Of a DNA stretch of 64,000 nt, positions 43,713 to 53,900 are shown in pieces. The notes beneath the pieces are model-generated. The model did no database searches, was not told the origin of the DNA, and was given only the letters and a program-made list of their open reading frames with translations. The position numbers and the translations under genes are program-made. The number at the start of each line of letters is the position of its first letter. Positions within the stretch are counted from its first letter, which is position 1. The DNA is from Methanolobus vulcani (lineage in GTDB: Archaea; Halobacteriota; Methanosarcinia; Methanosarcinales; Methanosarcinaceae): the NCBI RefSeq assembly GCF_006546655.1, contig NZ_VIAQ01000006.1, positions 62,001 through 126,000 on the forward strand. Direction: 5' to 3'.

Positions 43713-45623
43713 ATGGAAAGGAAAGAATTCAGAGAGCTGACATCCGTAGAGGATGCAAGAGAACTGGTTGACAACATAAAAGTTCAACCACAAGTTACTG
43801 TTTTACCTATTGAGGAAGCCGCAGGACACATAATTGCAGAAGACATACTTTCAGGGCTCGATGTGCCTGCTTTCAACCGCTCTGTAAAAGACGGCTATGC
43901 TGTCAGGGCAAAAGATACTTATCAGGCAAGCGAACCAGCTCCAACCGAGCTTAAAGTTATAGGAGCTATACCTGCCGGATGCGAAGATAGCTTTTTTGTT
44001 GATGACGGCGAAGCTGTCGAAATCTCAACCGGTGCACCAATTCCCGAGGGTGTTGATGCTGTTGTAATGGTTGAGAGCACAAAACAAAGTGGAGACTCAC
44101 TTTTTGTCTACCTGCCGGTACACATAAATGAGAATATAATGCGTGCAGGAACTGACATAATGAAAGGCGAGAGAATTCTGAGGAAAAACACTCGCATAGG
44201 TTCCCGTGAAATCGGCGTTATGGCATCCATCGGAATGGATAAAGTTCCTGTAAAAAAGCTGGCAGTAGGAATCATTTCAACCGGCAGCGAACTTATCAGA
44301 CCCGGAGAAAAACTTGGAATCAGCAAGATATATGATGCTAATTCATACGCTATTGCCGCTGCAATCGAGGAATGTGGTGGCACTCCCCGAATATACGGAA
44401 TCGTGCGTGATGAAGAGAAACTCATGGAAGAAGCTCTTGACAGGGCTATTTCAGAATGTGATATTGTGCTCACATCAGGAAGTACTTCCGCAGGCGCTGG
44501 CGACATCATGTACATGATTATTGAGAGAAAGGGAGAAACTCTTACTCACGGAATTGCCATCAAACCAGGAAAACCTGTTGTCATTGGTATGATCAATAAT
44601 GTCCCGACGATCGGGCTTCCGGGAAACCCTACATCTGCTCTCAGTATTTTCAACGAATTTGTTGCACCGATTATTTACAATTCACTTGGCGTTAAGCCAT
44701 CATTTAAGACAAAAATAACTGCAGTTATGGGAACCGGAATACGTTCCGGTGGCAGAGAGGAACTATTCCCTGTGGGCGTTGTCCGTGGAAAAGTATATCC
44801 TGCGGATAAAACATCAGGAGCTATCACCACACTGTCAGATGCAGACGGAATATTTGAGATCAGGCCACATACTGAGTACATCGAGCCCGGTGAAGAAGTT
44901 GAAGTTACGATGTTCGGTAACGTCAGGAGTCCTGACCTGATGCTTGTTGGCGGACAGTGTCCCGGAATTGACCTGCTTGAAGAGATGACAGGACTTACGT
45001 TCAGGACTTTGAACATGGGATCAAGTGCAGGTTTTACAGCAATGTCAGGCGGTATTGCAGATATTGCATGTGTCAACATGGTTGATGTAGATGGCAACTA
45101 CAATTCATCTGTTCTTAAGAGAATGAACCTTGACAATGTTGTACTTGTGAAAGGATACAGACGCGAGCAAGGGCTTATATTCACACCGGACAATCACATC
45201 TATGGACTTGAAGATATAATCAATCTCCAGATTATCAACAGGAACAGAGGTTCTGGTACAAGGGCACTTCTTGACAGGGAGATGGGTCTTCTGGCTGAAG
45301 GGAAAGGAATCTCTAAAAGTGAGATGATTAAGAGCCTTAAGGGATATAATTCCGGTTCTAAGACCCATAGGTCAGTATGTGATGCTGTGAAAAGTGGCAA
45401 AGTTGATGTTGGATTTGGTCTGAGAGCTGCGGCAGAGGAAGCAGGACTTGAGTTCATTCCACTGGCGGAGGATGAGTTTGATTTTGTGATAAGAAAAGAC
45501 CTCCTGGAAATTGAGGAGATACAGAATTTCCTTGCTGTATTGCGTTCTGAGGAGTTCTCTAAGAAACTTCCGGAAGGAATCAGTACTTATGAAATGACCG
45601 GTAGTATAATATCCTCCTTTTAA
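43713..45623 (+). CDS. MoeA-like molybdopterin molybdotransferase fused to a periplasmic-binding-protein-like domain
   Basis: The 636-residue protein has MoeA domains in residues 1-400: PAFNRSVKDGYAVRA, EISTGAPIPEGVDAVVMVE, the MoaB-like GIISTGSEL, TSGSTSAGAGD and GLPGNPTSA. Residues about 405-630 form a PBP-like domain (GSSAGFTAMSGGIADIACVN, NRNRGSGTRALLD). MoeA inserts molybdenum or tungsten into molybdopterin. The fused domain is the archaeal type thought to sense metal or a cofactor. No signal peptide, so cytoplasmic. It complements the modABC uptake genes in the same window. moeA is a possible name, but this fused paralogue may be regulatory. Confidence 0.88.
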   Translation: MERKEFRELTSVEDARELVDNIKVQPQVTVLPIEEAAGHIIAEDILSGLDVPAFNRSVKDGYAVRAKDTYQASEPAPTELKVIGAIPAGCEDSFFVDDGEAVEISTGAPIPEGVDAVVMVESTKQSGDSLFVYLPVHINENIMRAGTDIMKGERILRKNTRIGSREIGVMASIGMDKVPVKKLAVGIISTGSELIRPGEKLGISKIYDANSYAIAAAIEECGGTPRIYGIVRDEEKLMEEALDRAISECDIVLTSGSTSAGAGDIMYMIIERKGETLTHGIAIKPGKPVVIGMINNVPTIGLPGNPTSALSIFNEFVAPIIYNSLGVKPSFKTKITAVMGTGIRSGGREELFPVGVVRGKVYPADKTSGAITTLSDADGIFEIRPHTEYIEPGEEVEVTMFGNVRSPDLMLVGGQCPGIDLLEEMTGLTFRTLNMGSSAGFTAMSGGIADIACVNMVDVDGNYNSSVLKRMNLDNVVLVKGYRREQGLIFTPDNHIYGLEDIINLQIINRNRGSGTRALLDREMGLLAEGKGISKSEMIKSLKGYNSGSKTHRSVCDAVKSGKVDVGFGLRAAAEEAGLEFIPLAEDEFDFVIRKDLLEIEEIQNFLAVLRSEEFSKKLPEGISTYEMTGSIISSF

Positions 45624-45686
45624 CGTTAAGTCATCACTTGAAATTCGGGAAAATCTTTTTTATTTTGACGTTATGGTAGGTTGCAA

Positions 45687-46778
45687 ATGGGATTACACGA
45701 GGATATACAGGAAGTTGAAGAGGAGATCAAGAAGACTTCTTACAACAAAGCTACATCACACCACATAGGCAGACTGAAGGCAAAGCTTGCACGTCTGCGT
45801 GATGAGGTTGTGAAGAAGGCCGCAAGTAAGGGTGGCGGTGAAGGATACTCCGTTAGGAAATCAGGAGATGCCACAGTTACACTTGTAGGTTTCCCGTCTG
45901 TTGGTAAATCCACGTTGCTTAACCAGCTCACCGGCGCAAATTCAGAGGTTGGTGCCTATGAGTTTACTACACTTGATGTAATTCCCGGTGTGCTTGAGTA
46001 CAATAATGCAACCATCCAGATTCTTGATGTACCGGGACTTGTGAAAGGTGCAGCCAGCGGCAGAGGTCGTGGAAGAGAAGTAATCGCAGTTGTGAGGAAC
46101 TGTGACCTTGTTGTTTTTGTACTGGATGTTTTCCAGAACTACCACCATGAAGTCCTTACACAGGAATTGTACGATGCAGGTATTCGCCTTAACCAGAAGG
46201 CACCTGATGTTGTTATCAAAAGACAGGACCGTGGCGGGATTACTATTAGCAGCACCCTTGACCTGGAAATGTCAGACGACCTGATCAAGGCCGTACTTAA
46301 CGATTATAAGATTCATAACGCCCACGTACTTATCAGGGACCATATCGATGTGGATCAGCTTATTGATGCTGTTATGGGTAACAGGGTTTATATTCCTGCG
46401 GTAATCGTTGTGAATAAAGTGGATATGGCTGATGAGTTTGTGCTGAAGAAATGCAAAGAAGAATATCCAGATGCCACATACATTTCCGCCAATGAAGGCC
46501 AGAACCTTGAAGCTGTGAAAGACCTGATATATGACGCCCTTGATTTCATCCGTATCTACCTGAAACCTCAGGGGGGACCTGCTGATATGGAAGAGCCTCT
46601 GATTGTAAGGAATGGCGTCACCGTGGGTGATATCTGTGACCACCTGCACCGTGATTTCAGGAGAAAGTTCAGATATTCCCAGGTATGGGGAACTTCTGCA
46701 AAGCACCCCGGACAGAGAGCCGGTCTTGACCATGTGCTTGAGGATAAGGACTTGCTAACTCTTATCATCGCCAAATGA
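45687..46778 (+). CDS. DRG-type GTP-binding protein (OBG/HflX superfamily) with TGS domain
   Basis: The 363-residue GTPase has a helical N-terminus, G1 GFPSVGKST (about 68-76), G3 DVPGLVKGAA, G4 NKVD and an ISA-type G5. A C-terminal TGS domain is marked by VRNGVTVGDICDHLHRDF and WGTSAKHPGQRAGLDHVL. DRG GTPases associate with translating ribosomes in archaea and eukaryotes. ATG 45687 is chosen over TTG 45681. It is a conserved core gene, directly followed by tRNA-Gln. Confidence 0.94.
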   Translation: MGLHEDIQEVEEEIKKTSYNKATSHHIGRLKAKLARLRDEVVKKAASKGGGEGYSVRKSGDATVTLVGFPSVGKSTLLNQLTGANSEVGAYEFTTLDVIPGVLEYNNATIQILDVPGLVKGAASGRGRGREVIAVVRNCDLVVFVLDVFQNYHHEVLTQELYDAGIRLNQKAPDVVIKRQDRGGITISSTLDLEMSDDLIKAVLNDYKIHNAHVLIRDHIDVDQLIDAVMGNRVYIPAVIVVNKVDMADEFVLKKCKEEYPDATYISANEGQNLEAVKDLIYDALDFIRIYLKPQGGPADMEEPLIVRNGVTVGDICDHLHRDFRRKFRYSQVWGTSAKHPGQRAGLDHVLEDKDLLTLIIAK

Positions 46779-46844
46779 TGAACTTAAATGCCTTGCCTGC
46801 ATAACAAATAAGTATTATTATGTATTTATTCAGCTAATCATTGT

Positions 46845-46917
46845 AGTCCCGTAGGGTAGCGGTCAATCCTTTCGGCCTTTGGAGCCGAAGACTCCGATTC
46901 GAATTCGGGCGGGACTA
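46845..46917 (+). tRNA. tRNA-Gln (anticodon TTG)
   Basis: Acceptor AGTCCCG pairs with CGGGACT, discriminator A. The anticodon stem TCGGC/GCCGA holds loop CTTTGGA (anticodon TTG). The T-loop is TTCGAAT. Length is 73 bases, intronless, with no encoded CCA. Confidence 0.92.
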
Positions 46918-47132
46918 TCTTCTTTTAAGGTTTCAGCTTTGATTAAGCTTTGATTTATATAAATGATTCTTTTAATTAAGTTATTTCAGATTCAAAGCAA
47001 TTATAACTACCCTTATCGTTCCAACTTACCCACTCATAAAGTACCTCAACACTTTCTTCGATAAATGAAATACTTTCACACCACTTTCCTCCAATTTATA
47101 TGAACTAAAATCTTAAGGACATATGATCAACA

Positions 47133-47459
47133 ATGGCAGATCTTGAAAATAACAAACCTGTTAATACTCGTCAAATTTTAGCTGAACAATATAAGGGAAT
47201 ACATTACCGCAAGAACTGTGACCGATTCCCTCATTATATAGAATTCAGCGATTGTACTGGAATGGATATTCGTCTTCCTGTTACTCCCAATATCCTGACT
47301 AATGAGATGATTGATGATTTCATTGAGAAATACATAATTCAGGATTATCCAACCCAACTCCATACAATAGTAAAGGGAGATGTTGAAATAGATGTCAAGG
47401 ATCAACAATTGGTTGTTCAATCAAGGTCAAAAACAAAAAGATTCACTAGCCGTAGATAA
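47133..47459 (+). CDS. Hypothetical soluble protein (108 residues)
   Basis: The protein reads MADLENNKPVNTRQILAEQY at its start and has no membrane or signal segment. It contains NCDRFPHYIEFSDCTGMDIR and a basic tail (SRSKTKRFTSRR). No recognised domain. It is a single gene in a low-density stretch after tRNA-Gln, a region often visited by insertions, so it could be acquired. A weak ribosome site (AAGGACA) lies 15 bases upstream. Confidence 0.55.
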   Translation: MADLENNKPVNTRQILAEQYKGIHYRKNCDRFPHYIEFSDCTGMDIRLPVTPNILTNEMIDDFIEKYIIQDYPTQLHTIVKGDVEIDVKDQQLVVQSRSKTKRFTSRR

Positions 47460-47634
47460 TAGTAACAAAATCAACTTAGGATTAGAACCGATTGTTTCAG
47501 ATTTAACCAGCTATCCAGTTAACACAAACAATTAATCACATACAACATTGTAATATAAAAGCAAAGTCGAAACACAAAATTAAAATCTCTACGAGTTCAT
47601 ATAACTAAATAACAAAGAATGGGAGTGAAAGGGA

Positions 47635-47808
47635 ATGGGAACTAAATTTGAGATTTACACGGAAGATGGAAAACACATTACAACCATTACTGCAAAAGAT
47701 ATTAAAATAACAGCAGATGCCACACTACTTGGTGAGTTCCAGGCTGACGGGGCATTTGAAGCAAAGGCAGTAATTCCTAGAAACTGGGCAATAATTGAAG
47801 CGCAGTGA
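47635..47808 (+). CDS. Small beta-rich hypothetical protein (57 residues)
   Basis: The frame reads MGTKFEIYTEDGKHITTITA and ends with VIPRNWAIIEAQ. GGGAGTGAAAGGGA precedes ATG 47635. Alternating hydrophobic and polar residues suggest a small beta fold. It is followed by the hairpin at 47877-47901. No homologue recognised. Confidence 0.55.
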   Translation: MGTKFEIYTEDGKHITTITAKDIKITADATLLGEFQADGAFEAKAVIPRNWAIIEAQ

Positions 47809-47876
47809 TTTACACTGTTCTTAAATTTGCTGCAACTGCATCAACAGTACATTAGAGCAATATTATCTATCAAAAC

Positions 47877-47901
47877 CTATCAATTTCCATCAAATTGATA
47901 G
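47877..47901 (+). terminator. Hairpin with 10-bp perfect arms after the 57-residue gene
   Basis: CTATCAATTT (47877-47886) and AAATTGATAG (47892-47901) flank a 5-base loop. A longer-range alternative pairing (TATCTATCAA upstream with TTGATAGATA downstream) overlaps it, so two mutually exclusive hairpins are possible. Confidence 0.5.
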
Positions 47902-47961
47902 ATATTGATAATTAACTAACTTAGTACATATTAAATCGGAATAAAAAACAAAAAAGAATCC

Positions 47962-47985
47962 AATGGAAGCCTTAAGGCTCCCATT
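47962..47985 (-). terminator. Hairpin terminator of the VIT/VWA gene
   Basis: AATGG-A-AGCCTTAAGGCT-C-CCATT is a dyad with a 12-bp palindromic centre, followed on the minus strand by a T-rich run. Confidence 0.55.
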
Positions 47986-47998
47986 ATCTAAAACATAA

Positions 47999-49942
47999 CT
48001 ATTCTTTCCTATGTCTGAAAGCAATCATTCCAAGTCCAAACATTGACAATGCAAGCATCAGACTAAATCCGGGAGAGTCTTCTTCTGCATAGCCATCTAC
48101 AGATTCCTCAACAGGCATTGAGTCAACGATTTCTTCCTCTTCTACAGTTTCCGCGACCATTGCATCATCATATGATGCTGTCGGAACCTCCATCGCTTCT
48201 TCAACTTCATATTCCACAGAATCTGAATCATATTCTGGCTCTTCAGCCTGTGGAATCTCTACAAAGAACGAGGTGTAAGGAGTGACAAAACCATATTCAA
48301 GTGAAAGGGCTGTAACCTCTGAGATAAGTTCATCAGTTTCACCTTCAACTTTCATCATATCAAGCTTGTTTCTGATAGTGTTATAAGCCCACAGACGTGG
48401 AACGAAGCTATTTTCATCCGAGGTTTGAACAGAGAAAGCATGGTCGGAAACATACTCTCCATTTCTGGTGTCACCATCTGCCATTGCAATGACAGTTGTT
48501 GCATCCTCATCGTAATTACCAAGGATAATAGTCTCGGAGCCAACGAAAAGGTGATCCTTTCCTGTAAGAACTACATTCGTGCCTTCGTCGTAGCTGAACA
48601 CCAGGTCTGTAACAAGTGGCGTAGAAATCGTATCGTAGAAATCACTGATACCTTCCGATGCTTCGGAGTTCTCCTCGAAATAGACCGCAATACCTTTGTT
48701 CTCAAGACTCAATGCCTGCAGGAAATTGAAATCATAATTATTCTCACTTCCAAACGCGATGGTGAATATAGCTGCATCAACATCATTTGCATCAAGCACA
48801 TTTCGCCTTATGAGCGCAGTTGAAGTAATGCCTTCGGTAGGTTCACCATCTGTCAGGAAGACCACTATCGGAACATTCTCACTTTCAACACCAAACATTT
48901 CGATTGCTTCCACCAGTGCATCGTTTATGTTAGTGCCTCCTGATGCGTATGTATCAAGCACCTGCGATGCAGAGTTGTTCTTATTGGTCTCTGTTGCAGA
49001 CATGATCACACTACTCTGTGGATCTACATCATCATCAAAGAACACTACATTGAAATTATCATCTTCAGGAAGGTCATCTATGATAGATGAGAAAGCAACC
49101 TTCACCTGTTCTATCTTGAAACCTGACATTGAACCTGATTTGTCTATGACAAAGATGATATCCTTATTGAGAGGAGAAGTCCCCAGCTCATCGGCTGTAG
49201 GAGAGAAAACATGCATGAAATAACCGGTCCCGTTCATTTCATAGAACAACATCTCACCATCGGCATCGGTATTCTCGGTACTGAATACAATGTTCAGGTT
49301 TGAACCGGGCAGGCCTTTTGAAGTGTATTCCACCTTTGCGCTATCCGTTGTAGGATAAGTAATATCTGCATCAAATCCCGGAGTATCAACGCTCAGGATA
49401 TCTGTTGATGAACTGATATCAACAGTAACACTCAGGTCTTCAACTTCATGGTTGCTTCTGAGATATTGAAGATACTCGTACTCATCCATCGTCCTTGTAA
49501 GAGCCTGTTCGTAGGTGAGTTTTACTATGATACTCTGGTTAGCCTCAAAGTTAAGAGAATATGAAAACAACTCTGTATCTCTTGTTTCCAGCAGACCTGC
49601 TGTTCTTCCACTTGATACAGCTTCTTCAAATTTCTGCTGCGCCTCCTCATTCTCAAGTATGTCCGCCTGATACTCCTCACCATCTATAGTCATGGAGAAC
49701 GCTGACATGAAAGCACCATCAGGAATCAGGAACTGGAACTTGTCCGTTACAGATGCATTGTTTACGTTGTCAAGTTTCTCCTCAATGGTGGTTATGGCAT
49801 AACCGTCGTGTATTTTGACATCTATGTTCAGGTAATCAGACTCAATATTCGATTGTGCCAGAGAAGGCAACATCAGCGATACACATGCTAGAGATAATAG
49901 CAATAGAACCACAGCTCTTGAAGAGCTTTTTTTAATATCCAT
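47999..49942 (-). CDS. Secreted VIT and von Willebrand factor A domain protein with PGF-CTERM anchor
   Basis: The protein of about 647 residues begins with a signal peptide (after MDIKKSSSRAVVLL), then a VIT domain (EEKLDNVNNASVTDKFQFLI, ENEEAQQKFEEAVSSGRTAG) and a VWA domain with MIDAS DKSGSMS near residue 268 and a TDGEPT loop. A C-terminal acidic linker precedes SPGFSLMLALSMFGLGMIAF-RHRKE. The last element is a PGF-CTERM-type sorting signal, so archaeosortase would cleave it and attach the protein to membrane lipid. It probably binds a metal-dependent ligand at the surface. ATG 49942 is used; GTG 49951 is in frame. Confidence 0.88.
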   Translation of the reverse strand: MDIKKSSSRAVVLLLLSLACVSLMLPSLAQSNIESDYLNIDVKIHDGYAITTIEEKLDNVNNASVTDKFQFLIPDGAFMSAFSMTIDGEEYQADILENEEAQQKFEEAVSSGRTAGLLETRDTELFSYSLNFEANQSIIVKLTYEQALTRTMDEYEYLQYLRSNHEVEDLSVTVDISSSTDILSVDTPGFDADITYPTTDSAKVEYTSKGLPGSNLNIVFSTENTDADGEMLFYEMNGTGYFMHVFSPTADELGTSPLNKDIIFVIDKSGSMSGFKIEQVKVAFSSIIDDLPEDDNFNVVFFDDDVDPQSSVIMSATETNKNNSASQVLDTYASGGTNINDALVEAIEMFGVESENVPIVVFLTDGEPTEGITSTALIRRNVLDANDVDAAIFTIAFGSENNYDFNFLQALSLENKGIAVYFEENSEASEGISDFYDTISTPLVTDLVFSYDEGTNVVLTGKDHLFVGSETIILGNYDEDATTVIAMADGDTRNGEYVSDHAFSVQTSDENSFVPRLWAYNTIRNKLDMMKVEGETDELISEVTALSLEYGFVTPYTSFFVEIPQAEEPEYDSDSVEYEVEEAMEVPTASYDDAMVAETVEEEEIVDSMPVEESVDGYAEEDSPGFSLMLALSMFGLGMIAFRHRKE

Positions 49943-50006
49943 AATGACCACATATCCCGTCTAAATAGTTCTGTACCTTGAAGGTTGAACTTCTACTTTG
50001 AAATGT

Positions 50007-50020
50007 GTTTTGGCCAAAAC
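50007..50020. promoter_or_regulatory. Perfect 14-bp palindrome between divergent VWA loci
   Basis: GTTTTGGCCAAAAC lies midway between the VIT/VWA gene and the MoxR-type gene and is symmetric, so it could serve both promoters. Confidence 0.4.
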
Positions 50021-50100
50021 TCAAACTATAGTTCACAGAAACTCCTGCACAGCACATTTAAACCAGAAAAGGATAGATTACTATCAAAAGGAGGATTGCT

Positions 50101-50931
50101 ATGGCAATGAAATGCGCTTTATCCGAGGAACTGCCGGTTGATGAATACCTGATTACTGAAGAACCGTATTACGTACCCGTAGGCAACGAAGTGGAGATTT
50201 TTATAGCTGCTTACAGGAACAAACTTCCGGTAAATCTAAAAGGACCGACTGGTTGTGGAAAAACACGATTCATGGAATATATGGCATGGAAATTACAGCG
50301 TCCTCTGATAACAATTGCCTGCCACGAAGACCTCACAGCAACCGACCTTGTGGGAAGATTCCTCATCAAAGGTGAGAACGTTGAATGGAATGACGGACCA
50401 CTCACAAAAGCCGTAAAAAGCGGAGCAATCTGCTACCTTGATGAAGTTGTCGAAGCCAGAAAGGATACCATAGTAGTCATTCACCCGCTCACTGATGACA
50501 GGCGCATAATCCCAATCGACAAACTTGGAGTTATCGTAAAAGCACCGGATGAGTTCATGCTCTCAGTTTCATACAACCCCGGCTACCAGAGCATTGTCAA
50601 GGACATGAAACAGAGTACAAGACAACGTTTTGTTGCAATTGAATTCGATTATCCTCCTGCTGAACTGGAAAAGCAGATAGTTGCTCATGAGACACATGTA
50701 GACGAGCAAACAGCAGCCAGACTCGTTGAAATAGGGCAGAGCATCAGGAACTTCAAGCACCACGGACTCGAAGAAGGTGTAAGTACTCGTTTGCTCATCT
50801 ACGCAGGTAAGCTCATACAGGAAGGCATCGAGGCAAAAGAAGCCTGCAAAATAGCAATGTCACAGCCTATTACTGATAATCCGGACCTACAGAAAAGTAT
50901 TGATGAGATTATCGCCGCAATTATGGGATAA
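50101..50931 (+). CDS. MoxR/CbbQ-type AAA+ ATPase
   Basis: The 276-residue AAA+ protein has Walker A GPTGCGKT (about 43-50), Walker [11 protein letters not shown], an arginine-containing [11 protein letters not shown] stretch and a CbbQ/NirQ/NorQ-type C-terminus. Such ATPases work with a VWA partner to remodel or insert metal cofactors into target enzymes. AGGAGG precedes ATG 50101. The partner is probably the next gene, 67 bases downstream. The target enzyme cannot be named from this window. Confidence 0.9.
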   Translation: MAMKCALSEELPVDEYLITEEPYYVPVGNEVEIFIAAYRNKLPVNLKGPTGCGKTRFMEYMAWKLQRPLITIACHEDLTATDLVGRFLIKGENVEWNDGPLTKAVKSGAICYLDEVVEARKDTIVVIHPLTDDRRIIPIDKLGVIVKAPDEFMLSVSYNPGYQSIVKDMKQSTRQRFVAIEFDYPPAELEKQIVAHETHVDEQTAARLVEIGQSIRNFKHHGLEEGVSTRLLIYAGKLIQEGIEAKEACKIAMSQPITDNPDLQKSIDEIIAAIMG

Positions 50932-50998
50932 ATACCAGGATAAATGGGTACTGGAGTAAATCATCACGCCAACTGACAACTCTGAAAGAAGAGAATCT

Positions 50999-53900
50999 AT
51001 GAGTATTGAAAAAATTACAGGACTTATATCATCACATTTTCCATCACTGGAAAGTTCACTGCTTTCTGAGCTTGCAACGGGATTTGATGATCTTGATGAC
51101 AATGCACTGGAGATTATAATCCATGCAGGAAAAGGTGCTCAGAAACGAGGACAAAGAGTTCTTATTGCTTATCTTGGAGCAGCGCCCGGAGTATACAAAG
51201 CTCTTGGAAAAGATGAGTTCAACAATTGGCGTGAGCTCGCAAAGAAAGTATCTCAACTTAGCATTTCATGTTGTGAAGGATTCTTTGATTCATCAATAGA
51301 TATTATCAAAAAAGGCGGATTTGAACTTCTCGAAAACTGGACCCTGAGAGGAATAGAGCTATCAGCCCAGAACAAATGGATAGCTATAGCCTATTTCAAA
51401 TATACAGGAAAAGTTGTTGTCACCACAAAACCTGAAAGATTCCTGAAACTGGTATCCCATGGAAGTGAGCTTGGAAATATCAACACAAAAGTTGCAGAAG
51501 CTTATTTTGAACATCTGCTACAGCTCAATTCACTAATTGATGAAGCCGACTTTCCAACCTACTGCAAGATAGTAGATAAAATCAGCAGCATACACTGGCT
51601 TACAGGTATAGAGCTAATTGACATCACTGAAAAGATATTAGCCGAGATTCCAGCTCAAAAAAGAAAGAAGCTTCTAACTTCAATGAAAGAAACATTGGAA
51701 TGCGGCGAACTTGTCACAATGGCATTATTCCGAAATGCCGGAACAATTGTGAAAAAAACAGATGATGAAAAGCTGAGTAAACTAATTGATGCCACCTGTA
51801 GTCTTGCAGATGAAGACAAAAAAAGTGCAGGTTATTTTCTAAAAACATACTCACAGCATATTGATACACTGGAACTTTCCGAAGCATTGGAATGGATAAA
51901 CAAAGGAAGCAGGGAATTAAGAAACAACAAAGAGGCACTCCGTGTTTTTGTCTCCACCGTCTTTGAACTTGGAAAGTATGAAGATACAACTCCTGAGGCA
52001 AGATCAGCAATCGTAGATTCAGGAATTAATCTGGCAGATATCCAAACTGAATGTCTTGAAAGCTATTTTGAAAATGCTTCAGTTGCCTACAACGTTCTTG
52101 GCAAAGATATGTTCATCACCTGGACAGAAATTGGCGAAGGAATCGCATTACAAAACCCGGATGATGCCAGAGAATATTACGAAAGATCAGTTACATCGTT
52201 ATCAAAAATACCACCTCAACTACACGAGGAAATATTCAATATAGCTGACAGGCTTCTTCAGAAAGAAGGAATTCTTACCAGTGCATTCTTTGCTAATCTC
52301 GGGAACTTTTCAGAGAAAAACAAACCTGAAAATGCAGAAAAATGGGCGGACATAGGAACCAGAGTTTACAGAAAAGACAGAAACCTTGCACTGGATTTCT
52401 TTGCAAATTCACCCGGCCTTCTTGAAAAACTGGACATGGAAGAACTAGAAGAGTGGACTCTTAATGGACTGGAAACCGCAGACGGGAAGAAGCCTGCTGG
52501 AAAAGCCTATTTCTCACTTGAATCAAAAAGCTCAAGGGAACTTGTGGAAGAATTCACCGGTGCTGTAGCTCTTAAAAAAGTTGCCAATATCCTGAGATAC
52601 TATGCCCTCGGTCTTTCAGGCAGCAATTTCATAATACGTTCTATGGCAGCTCTGCCTCTGCAAATCGAAGTTAAGGGAATGAATCCTATCATCGCAGGAA
52701 ATACAATCTATCTTGCACCAAAGATGGGAGTTTACGAGAACATAGAGGAGAACTTCAAAATCTACAAGCTCAGTGTGATGCATGAGGTTGGACATGCACG
52801 CTACAGTTCACTGGATGTTGAACCGGAAAAGTTGAATGAACTGAAAAAGAATATCATAGAAAAATATCCTCCTGCAAATTCCGGCTATAAACGAGATGAT
52901 GAAAATATTGATCTTGTTGACCTGCTCTCACTTTTACGGAACCAGATACTTGCAGCAACCATATTTGGAATACTGGAAGATGCACGTGTCGAGTATATGA
53001 TAATGGAGCATTACAGGGGAGTTCGTGCTGACCTTGAAGAAGTCCGACACAAGATGCTTTTAATGAGAGAGATGCCTGAAGATGAGCTTGAAAAGTTTAT
53101 GGAAGGTTTGTTATGGATTTCCACGGGACACGATCCAAAAGCTGAACTTGGACTGGATAAAACTACAATTGGAATGCTAAACAGTCTTCAGGACAAGCTT
53201 GAAAACAGGATATTAACTACGGAATCCAGCACTTTTTCAAGCTTCGAGATGGCTTTTGAAATATACTACTCTCTGGAAGAGAAACTTGGACCACTTGATG
53301 AGATCAACTACAAAATGATCAAAAACATAGAGTATCGTGGAATGGATGTCGGTGCAACCGGACAAACTGACCCTATGATGACAAAACCATACGAAAATGT
53401 CATCAAAAACTTCATCCCGGAAACTGAAGCGGACCTTACTGCTGATGAGGATAGACCTAAAGAGCAGGCTACCGACAAGCCAACGCAACCCTTTGAGAAT
53501 AACTGGCGTGTGCTTGGCAGTTACAAATATGATGAGTGGGACAGCACCATCAACGATTATCGCTCAGAGTGGAGCACTGTAAATGAAATGGAACCCCATG
53601 GAGGGAACACTGCTTACTACAAAAAAGCATTGGAACATTACGGAAATGAGATTGCGCTTCTCAGGCATACATTCGGTCTTATGAAACCGGAAGCATTCCA
53701 TCGGATGAAAGGACAGAACGATGGTACAGAGATAGATATTGATGCCTACACAGAATCTCTGATAACAAAAAGATGCGGAGCAAATCCCGATGACGGAATG
53801 TACATCAGGTGGGATAAACAGGAGAGGGATGTTGCAACCTTATTCCTTATGGATGTGAGCGCCTCCACACGCAAAATACTTGGAATGGATGGAAGAAGCA

